From NCBI GenBank assembly GCA_029821755.1, contig JALGSV010000038.1, positions 1-33,561 of the forward strand: DNA of 33,561 bases, in the 5' to 3' direction. The translations under genes were made by a program, and so were the position numbers. Position 1 is the stretch's first letter, and each line of letters begins with the position of its first letter. Source of the stretch: Candidatus Zipacnadum vermilionense. Lineage in GTDB: Bacteria > Armatimonadota > Zipacnadia > Zipacnadales > Zipacnadaceae. The notes beneath the pieces were generated by a model. That model saw only the letters and a program-made list of their open reading frames with translations. It had not been told where the DNA came from and did not search any database. Shown piece by piece: positions 17,687 through 24,237 of the stretch.

Positions 17687-20577
17687 ACCTATCCTGGAAC
17701 ACCGGCCGCCACGACTTCGGCCACGCCGCACGGGTGAGCGTTTTCGACCAGGCTGGGACTGCACTGCTGGACAAGAAAGAAGCATTCTTCAGCATTACTG
17801 ACAACACCTGGAAGGTGGCGCGGGACAGTCTGGCCTGCTTCTTCGCGCGCAATCTCGATGTCGAGGTCTACAACGATAGGCCGGATTACCAGGGCTTCCT
17901 GGACTTCAAGGCCGGACTCGCGGACCGGAGTTACTACGCCAACTACCTCGAATTTGCCGCGGCGCCTGACGATTACTTTGAACTGGTGCCCGCGGAGGGT
18001 AGTCCCGAGCTCTGGCGCAACGGCACCTTCGGCTATCTGATGACGCGGCGCGGTCTAAAGGCCATGGTGGAGGCGATCCACGAGGCGGGGCTAAAGGCTG
18101 TCTTGTACCTCAACCCCTACTCCGCGGGACGGCGAGCGATCGAGATGTTCCAGAAGCACCCGGACTGGTTCACCTACGACAGGACCGGCGCGCCCAAGAT
18201 CTCCTTCGGCCACCAGCAGATGGCGCTCCTGCGCGAAGGGAAGATAGCCTCCGCGTACGCGGATTGGGTCTCGGGCCCCTACGCTAACATCAACTTCGCC
18301 AACCACCAAGTGGTCGATGTACTCATAGACCAGCTGGTGAAAACGGCCAAGGACTACGGCTTCGATGGCACGCGTTTCGACAACACGTGCATCTACGTCA
18401 ACCCCGACGACTACGACTACCAGGGACACCCCGTGGCCAAGTCCCGGCAGGAAGCGGGGGAGAAGACCGTCTGGGCCCTGGAGCACATGCGTGAACGCCT
18501 GACCAAAGAGGTTGGCCCCCAGTACCTGGTGGGGCACAACTTCGGCTACTCGGCACACGATTGGATTCCGGCCCCGGGCTGGCAGCACGTGGCCGCTAAG
18601 GGCTGGATGGTAATGGAAGAGATCACAGGTCCCGCCCTGGGTTACAGTGAACTCCCGGGGGCTCCCCGCACCCGACCGTGGACGGATTGCGTGGAGACGC
18701 TGCGGCTCGCCCGCAACGCTGCCTGGGCCCAGGGCGGTCACTACCAGATGATCGTGTTCGGCAACCACGACGTCCCCGATCCCAACCCGGCCGATCCCGC
18801 CCATCCCGCCTACACCACCGCCGAGGCGTCGTGGGAGTACCAGAACCTGCTGGCAATGGCCAGCGGGGTACACCCCATGAATGATAATCCGTACGGGCGC
18901 GTCAAGAGCTTCAACCGATTCGTGGCCCGCTACTCGGCCCTGGTCTATGACAACACGATGCGACCGGTGGAGAAACCCGGGACCCAGATTGCCGTTCACT
19001 CCGACCGGCCGCTCTGGTGGAGGGACTTCGTGTACGTGCGGAAGGGCGACCAGGGCCAGATCCAGACGGTCATGCATCTGATCAACCCGCCGCTGTACCC
19101 GATGCACGCCAACCCGAAGAACGAGTTGCCTAGCCCGGTCGAGTCGGTCCCGATGCTGGTGAACATCCCGCCACGCTGCACCTTCCTGCGGGCGGTGCTG
19201 CTCGAGCCGGAGAAGGAGGAGGCACTGACCGTGCTCCCGGCCACCACTGCCGGGGGCAAGGTTCGCGTGGTCGTACCCAAGGTCGATCTGTGGAGCGTGG
19301 TCGTCTTCGAGTGGAAGCCCGCCGGTCCCCAAGTGTTCGAGACCCTGGCGCCGCCCCCGACCGAAGCCGCCCAGGCTGACCTCAATCCCGCGGCGCAGGC
19401 GGCCTGGGTCGCCAGTACCCGGGTCGGGGCGGACAACGCTCTGACGCATATCAGTGACGCCGGTCTCTTCCAGGGCCGCACGGCCACGACGGAGAAGGTT
19501 CCGGACCCGGATACCCGCAGCGGGTTCGCCCTGAAGGCGCGCGCGGGCGTGACCGAGAATTGGTACATGGCCGTCGGCACTTTCAGCACCTTCGAGCGCT
19601 TTGGCAAGTACCGGATCACCTTCCGCGTCAAATGCTCCGACAACACGGTCGAGGACAACGTTGTCGACGTGGGGTGCGGGGTGGAGTGGGGCGGAGATCC
19701 CCACGAATCCGTGCATCATGTCTTGAAGGGCACTGACTTCGCGGCGCCAAACAAGTACCAGGATTTCACGGTCGACACGGTGCGTGGTGACGACGGCTAC
19801 TTCTTCTACTACATGGGATACCGGGGCCACGCGGACGTCTCGGTGGACACCATCACCTCCGAGCGAGTCGGTGACGTGACCGATCAGGAGCTGGCGCAGT
19901 TGTTCGGTATCCAGCCAGTTGCGACCCAGCCCTTGGGCCAGATCCCAGCCAAGCTGCTCTGGGTGCAGGGACTGTTCCATGAGATCGACCCCTTCGCCCC
20001 GGGGATCCAACAACTGAACCTGCCCTACCAGGTTGTCGAGGTCGATGCCAGGTCGATGCGCGGCTTCCCCACCACGTGGGAGGAACTGTCGCAATACTCC
20101 GTCGTTCTGCTGAGCGACTTTGACCCGATCCTGCTGCGTTTCGCCGGCGGGACGTTGCTCCGGGACTGGGTCCAGCAGGGCGGGACGCTGTTGGTGACCG
20201 GCGGACCGTTCGTTCTGGGCAAAGGCCTGACGAAGGGCACGGCGCTGGACGGTATCTACCCGGTGGAGGTTTCGCCCTGGGATCTGAAGGAGGGCGGCGC
20301 GTTCAGCGCTGCCGGTCCGGTTCCCGAAGGCTGTCCGGTCTACGACGGCACGGCCGCCGGGTCCTTCTGGGTACATAAGACGGTCGCCAAGCCGCAGGCG
20401 CAGGTGGTTCTGCAATGCGGCAAGGACCCGCTGCTAGTGGTAGGAAAGGCGGGCCTGGGCAAGGTGGTAGTCTTCACGGGCACGGCACTGGAGAGCGAGG
20501 CCAAGGTCACCCCGTACTGGACAGACCCGGGGTGGGGCAAGTGGTCGGAGAAGTTCCTGGGGTCAACTATCCGGTAG
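17668..20577 (+). CDS. secreted TIM-barrel glycoside hydrolase-like protein, main part
   Basis: This is the body of the gene whose start lies at 17414. Coding resumes in this frame at about 17667 without its own start; an automated start would be GTG 17734. The centre (about 100-480 of this part) looks like a glycosidase TIM barrel: AGLKAVLYLNPYS, YGFDGTRFDNT with a likely catalytic Asp, then GHNFGYS and MVMEEIT with a likely acid/base Glu, and FGNHDVPDP. The arrangement is reminiscent of GH66- or GH31-like clans but I cannot name the family. A beta-sandwich follows (FERFGKYRITFRVKCSD), then a C-terminal GATase-like domain (KLLWVQG, SVVLLSDFDP, WVQQGGTLLVTGG). The coding strand is less rich in G-runs than its upstream neighbours. 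The gene may be a pseudogene or a sequencing victim. Confidence 0.68.
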   Translation, partial: NATDTLNLSWNTGRHDFGHAARVSVFDQAGTALLDKKEAFFSITDNTWKVARDSLACFFARNLDVEVYNDRPDYQGFLDFKAGLADRSYYANYLEFAAAPDDYFELVPAEGSPELWRNGTFGYLMTRRGLKAMVEAIHEAGLKAVLYLNPYSAGRRAIEMFQKHPDWFTYDRTGAPKISFGHQQMALLREGKIASAYADWVSGPYANINFANHQVVDVLIDQLVKTAKDYGFDGTRFDNTCIYVNPDDYDYQGHPVAKSRQEAGEKTVWALEHMRERLTKEVGPQYLVGHNFGYSAHDWIPAPGWQHVAAKGWMVMEEITGPALGYSELPGAPRTRPWTDCVETLRLARNAAWAQGGHYQMIVFGNHDVPDPNPADPAHPAYTTAEASWEYQNLLAMASGVHPMNDNPYGRVKSFNRFVARYSALVYDNTMRPVEKPGTQIAVHSDRPLWWRDFVYVRKGDQGQIQTVMHLINPPLYPMHANPKNELPSPVESVPMLVNIPPRCTFLRAVLLEPEKEEALTVLPATTAGGKVRVVVPKVDLWSVVVFEWKPAGPQVFETLAPPPTEAAQADLNPAAQAAWVASTRVGADNALTHISDAGLFQGRTATTEKVPDPDTRSGFALKARAGVTENWYMAVGTFSTFERFGKYRITFRVKCSDNTVEDNVVDVGCGVEWGGDPHESVHHVLKGTDFAAPNKYQDFTVDTVRGDDGYFFYYMGYRGHADVSVDTITSERVGDVTDQELAQLFGIQPVATQPLGQIPAKLLWVQGLFHEIDPFAPGIQQLNLPYQVVEVDARSMRGFPTTWEELSQYSVVLLSDFDPILLRFAGGTLLRDWVQQGGTLLVTGGPFVLGKGLTKGTALDGIYPVEVSPWDLKEGGAFSAAGPVPEGCPVYDGTAAGSFWVHKTVAKPQAQVVLQCGKDPLLVVGKAGLGKVVVFTGTALESEAKVTPYWTDPGWGKWSEKFLGSTIR

Positions 20578-20632
20578 CCGAGGCGGCAAGAGCGACGTCT
20601 CCCGCGGGAGGGCCCCTTGTAACCCAAGCACA

Positions 20633-20722
20633 TCCGGGCCGGGGTATGATCGGGTGCCGGCGTTCGCCGAGACGGTCACGGTCCCGGCCGGGGGGCAGGT
20701 GGAGTTTGGGGTGGGCAAGTGA
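20633..20722 (+). pseudogene. 90-bp direct repeat copy 2, gene 3' remnant
   Basis: This repeats the C-terminal 29 codons and stop of the gene at 13912-17316 (ending AFAETVTVPAGGQVEFGVGK in both). Two of the three differences are silent, which is what two coding paralogues would show. It starts 55 bases after the stop of the glycosidase-like gene and has no start or body. It is best read as the tail of a lost tandem paralogue. Confidence 0.75.
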
Positions 20723-20804
20723 TCCGCGTGGCGCGGGCTTTCTAGCCCGCGCAGCAAACCGCATGTTCATCGGAGGGCGGGCTAGAAAGCCCGCCCCACG
20801 CGGA
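20723..20804. repeat. 82-bp palindromic repeat between convergent genes
   Basis: The 28-base left arm (20723-20750) is the reverse complement of 20777-20804 with one mismatch. Each arm is itself a hairpin (GCGGGCT-ttct-AGCCCGC). It lies between a plus-strand and a minus-strand gene that converge, so it could end transcription both ways, although there is no clear U-tract. A second copy is at 29062-29130, which marks it as a dispersed repeat family. Confidence 0.8.
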
Positions 20805-20844
20805 GGAGAAGAACGTCTCTCTGAACGCAACCCGAGCCCGTGCC

Positions 20845-22260
20845 CTACAGCAGCGGCGTCACCTTCTCCCCCAGCAATTGCCGCTCATACGCCCGGAAGA
20901 TGCGCTCGAGCTCGCTTAGCTTCTCCTGATCCAGGTCCGAGGGCTCGTAACGGGCGATCGCGTCTCGGCAGTAGCGGTCAATGCGTTCGAGCATTTCCCG
21001 CTCGGCGTGTGTCTCGTATTCGGTATTCTGCCACGGACTCCGGTCGAGCCAGCGCGGGTACCACTGCTCGGCGCGGTAGTGTGCCAGCGTGTGGTCGGTG
21101 CTGAGGAAGTCGGTCTTGCCGGCACGGCAGACCTTCTCGATCAGCTCCAAGGCCAGCGTGTCCTCGTCGACCTCGTAGCTCCCCCAGAAACGGTTCACCG
21201 CCTGGGTCATCTCCGCGTCGAGTAGGTGCTGCACCGGCGAGTAGTCCTGGCCCGCCGGGAGCAGGCCCCCCCCTGCCGGCAAGCGGCTCAAACCCAGGGG
21301 CGCGGCGACCAAGGGGAGCATCTTCTGGAAGACAGCCTCCAGGCCGGGGCGCTTGCAGTCCACGTAGCCAACGGCCGCCCGGACGGGAAGGCCGTAGAGC
21401 CGGCGAGCGGCCTGGACAATGGTGGCGTCTTGGAGCAGGGCCTCGGGGCTACCAAAGCAGGCGGCCATGGTGCGCATGTCGAGGGACCCGGTAGCGGTGA
21501 TGCCACCGGCAGGGAGGGTGGGGTCCACCACATAGCCAATCGTCCAGCCTGCAATCATCTCCGCTAGAGCCACGGTGACCGTGCCGGCCAGCGTCACCGG
21601 GCTGCTGATGCCTGAAATGGCCATGGTGGCGGGGACGTTCTGCAGGCCGACGCGGCGCTTCTCCAGGAAGCAGGCGGCCTGCTTGCCATCCAGGATCAGC
21701 GGGGAGATGAAGAAGTCGCAGGAGGCGACCAGGAGGGCATCGCCGGGGGCGCCAGTGATGACCTCCCCCATCCGCACCAACGGTTCGACGGTTTCCGGGT
21801 AGAAGATCTCCCCGCCGCAAAGAGGCTTGTCGGTGATGCGGGAGAGGGTGAGCGCGGACCAGAGCGGTTCGACGCGCTGGTCGACGGCGCTGGTGGTCAG
21901 GGTCTTGCCCACGGTGCTGAACTCATCCAGGACGTGCCCCAGTTTGGCGATGTCCACCACGTCCTGAGGGGTAGCCAGGCGGCGCTGGCCCGAGGGCCAC
22001 TCCAGCAGGTGGGGGTAGTTGCCGCCCTGATAGAGATGGAGCTGGGGCGACCAACCCCCAGGGATCTCCACGCCGGAGGCAGGTTGCTGGGCGAGGTGGG
22101 CCAGCGCCTCGCGGAGCAGCTTCTCCGGGAAGAAGCTGCGGCGGGCGGAGTAGTCCACACGGCAGCCGGCGCCCTCCAGCATGCGCAACATGCCCTCATG
22201 CTCGATCCGGCAGCCGGTGCCGGTGAGCAGACGCACCGCCGCCTCATCGAGTTGGGCCAA
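20845..22260 (-). CDS. MttB-superfamily methyltransferase, non-pyrrolysine
   Basis: From TTG 22260 this gives 471 residues matching the trimethylamine methyltransferase family (COG5598): VRLLTGTGCRIEHEGML, then a long TIM barrel containing STVGKTLTTSAVD, SPLILDGKQAACFLEKRR, TMAISGISSPVTLAGT and YVVDPTLPAGG. Archetypal MttB has an amber-encoded pyrrolysine in the barrel; here the frame is read through with ordinary codons, as in glycine-betaine-type relatives (MtgB-like). Such proteins move a methyl group from a quaternary amine to a corrinoid protein. No corrinoid protein or its activator is nearby. The family-typical N-terminus appears to extend about 35 codons further upstream (LWQLHDHET just before the start), where no ATG is in frame, so the start is doubtful. 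The substrate is unknown. Confidence 0.8.
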   Translation of the reverse strand: MAQLDEAAVRLLTGTGCRIEHEGMLRMLEGAGCRVDYSARRSFFPEKLLREALAHLAQQPASGVEIPGGWSPQLHLYQGGNYPHLLEWPSGQRRLATPQDVVDIAKLGHVLDEFSTVGKTLTTSAVDQRVEPLWSALTLSRITDKPLCGGEIFYPETVEPLVRMGEVITGAPGDALLVASCDFFISPLILDGKQAACFLEKRRVGLQNVPATMAISGISSPVTLAGTVTVALAEMIAGWTIGYVVDPTLPAGGITATGSLDMRTMAACFGSPEALLQDATIVQAARRLYGLPVRAAVGYVDCKRPGLEAVFQKMLPLVAAPLGLSRLPAGGGLLPAGQDYSPVQHLLDAEMTQAVNRFWGSYEVDEDTLALELIEKVCRAGKTDFLSTDHTLAHYRAEQWYPRWLDRSPWQNTEYETHAEREMLERIDRYCRDAIARYEPSDLDQEKLSELERIFRAYERQLLGEKVTPLL

Positions 22261-22369
22261 GGTCTCGTGGTCGTGAAGTTGCCAGAGCTCGCCTGTGATG
22301 ATGGTGTTCGCCTGGGGGTAGAGTGTCCGGCGGCGGGAGTAAGGCGCCGCACCGGAGATATGGGGTCAT

Positions 22370-22780
22370 TGCCTGCGTGGGCATGGGATTGCTGTGGGGC
22401 ATCGGCTGGCCCCTTGTTCGCCATTGGCCCTTATCGGGTGTGCGCAGGCCGCCGTTTGTCGCACGATGGTGGTAGGACCAGGCCCCAGCAGTCGCTGCAC
22501 CCCCTGACCCCAAGAACGGCAGTACTGAGGGGTCCAAGAGCGGCCCCGGCGGCGACTGGCGCTCTGCGCGTGCTCCGGCTCGCCGGCCTTCCCACGCAAC
22601 TCTAGCGGCGCCTGGCAGTGGGCGCTGCGTGGGACGGCGCGCGAGGTGGGGAGTCCGGATCAGGTCGGGGCTGGCATCGTAAGCGTTGTGAACGCGGACA
22701 CGGCCAGGAAGCCCAAGGTGCCAACCGCATATGCATGACCAGGCAGGCACCCACGGTGAGACTCAAGTCGACGGCAACGC
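22370..22780. other. roughly 400-base stretch without a recognisable gene
   Basis: Between the methyltransferase and the Wzz-like gene I see only short overlapping frames with unconvincing, Arg/Pro-rich composition. There is no RNA gene, repeat or terminator I can support. It is the upstream region of the methyltransferase and may hold its promoter, but I could not pick out a credible -35/-10 pair. Confidence 0.5.
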
Positions 22781-24226
22781 TTATAGCCGGAAGAAGTCCA
22801 GCAGGCCGCGGCGAATAGCCGTGACTAGCCAGAGCAGCGCGAAGAGGGCCACGAAGGCGATCAAGGCGGCACGGCCGACATAGGGCCCGTCGCCGTACTC
22901 GGGGGACACGGCGCGGTCCAGGATGTAGAAGGGATCGCGGGCGGCACCTTTGGTCCGCAGGGCTGCTTCCTCCAGTTGCCCCTGCAGGCCGACGGTGAGC
23001 GCCGCAAGCGTATCCCGCTCGCGGGCCAGGGCGGCGAATTGGCGGCTCAGCGGCGGTAGGGCGGCGAGGCTGCGGTTGGCTGCCGCCAGCAGAGAGGCAT
23101 AGGCCCGCTCGCGCGCCTGCACCCCGGCCAGCTCCACCTGCTGGCTGGTCACGCTGCGCAGCAGGTCGGTGTACTCGGGATTGGCCGAGGTTGCCACCTC
23201 CTTGAGCACCGCCTCGCGCAGGCTCTCGATCTGTCGCTCCAGGCTTGTGATCTCCGCCGTGAGCAGCGCTACGTCGCGCTGCTGCTCGGTCTTGCCCTGG
23301 GCCAGGGCCGTGGCCTTGGCCAGGCGCACCTCCGCCAGCTTCTGCTCCAGGCTCCCGATCACCGGATTGCGTGTCTCCACCCTGCTGGCCACGGCCAAGG
23401 CGTCGGCCTGTTGGAGCCTGGACCGGGCCTCAGCCAGCGACCGCGACAGTTCGCGCTCCCGCGCCTGGCTGGTGTCCCGAGCGTTCTCGATGGTCTTAAG
23501 GCGTTCCACCAGTTGCGCGGCCTTGCCCTGGGGGTCCAGAAAGTGCTCCCGACTCTGCAGGTTCTCCAGACGCATCTCCACCTCGCGCAGGCGGTTCCGG
23601 GCCTGGCTGGTATTCTCGCGGAGGAAGTCGTAATTGTCCTTGGCCTCCTCGGTGTTAATGGCCGTCACCTGGGCCCTGAGTTGCTCCACGCAGCCGTTCG
23701 CGAGATCGGCGGAGAGCACGCGAGCGTCTTCCTGGTCGAGCGCCGGGATGATCCACGAGCCCGGAATCGGGAGCCGGCAGCCCTGGAAGGTGACTACAAC
23801 GGTCAGCCCGGTGCCGGGGCTGAGGTCGAACTTGAGCATCCGGCGCAGCGTCTCCCGAGTCAGCCCCATGTCCAGGCCCAGGCGCTGCTGGAGGTTGTAC
23901 TTGCGGATGAGCGCGTCCTGCAGGGCACGGCTTTGGAGCAGCAGCATGAACTTGTCGGCACCCACCAGGGGGGGGGATTCGGCGGAGGCCGGAGCCGCGC
24001 CCGTCTGCCCTGCCGGTTCCATGGAGGCGGCAGAGGAAGCGGGGGCTGCTGCGGCGTGGGCGGGGAAGAGCAGCGAACTGGTGGCTTGGTAGGAGGCGCT
24101 GCCGTAGAAGTAGACCAGCGCCGCCACGGCCGCGGCTCCTACCAGGCTGCCCAGGAAGATGAGCCAGGCGGTCAGGTGGCGGGAGCGCCCGAGCTTGCGT
24201 AAGGTTCGGCTGTGTATCTCGGCCAT
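22781..24226 (-). CDS. Wzz/GumC-like polysaccharide chain-length protein
   Basis: The start at 24226 (MAEIHSRTLRKLGRSRHL) is chosen over the longer frame because it has GGTGG 8 bases upstream and lies 11 bases after the exporter gene. The 481-residue product has a TM helix at about 15-40 (LTAWLIFLGSLVGAAAVAALV), an Ala/Pro/Ser-rich periplasmic linker, a long coiled-coil region (about 165-400, Arg/Glu/Leu-rich), and a second TM near the C-terminus (VGRAALIAFVALFALLWLV). This is the Wzz/GumC co-polymerase layout, which sets chain length and bridges to the outer-membrane exporter. It lacks a C-terminal BY-kinase domain. With the exporter it forms the inner and outer halves of one polysaccharide secretion machine. 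Confidence 0.84.
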   Translation of the reverse strand: MAEIHSRTLRKLGRSRHLTAWLIFLGSLVGAAAVAALVYFYGSASYQATSSLLFPAHAAAAPASSAASMEPAGQTGAAPASAESPPLVGADKFMLLLQSRALQDALIRKYNLQQRLGLDMGLTRETLRRMLKFDLSPGTGLTVVVTFQGCRLPIPGSWIIPALDQEDARVLSADLANGCVEQLRAQVTAINTEEAKDNYDFLRENTSQARNRLREVEMRLENLQSREHFLDPQGKAAQLVERLKTIENARDTSQARERELSRSLAEARSRLQQADALAVASRVETRNPVIGSLEQKLAEVRLAKATALAQGKTEQQRDVALLTAEITSLERQIESLREAVLKEVATSANPEYTDLLRSVTSQQVELAGVQARERAYASLLAAANRSLAALPPLSRQFAALARERDTLAALTVGLQGQLEEAALRTKGAARDPFYILDRAVSPEYGDGPYVGRAALIAFVALFALLWLVTAIRRGLLDFFRL

Positions 24227-24237
24227 ACGAATTCCAC

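Noticed and set aside
18091-20415. A 774-codon minus-strand open frame
   Set aside because: Antisense to a clear glycosidase-like gene; composition is His/Arg/Val-rich with no motif. A product of GC-rich third positions.
20845-22260. Pyrrolysine codon in the methyltransferase
   Set aside because: The barrel is read without any in-frame TAG; no amber readthrough is needed.
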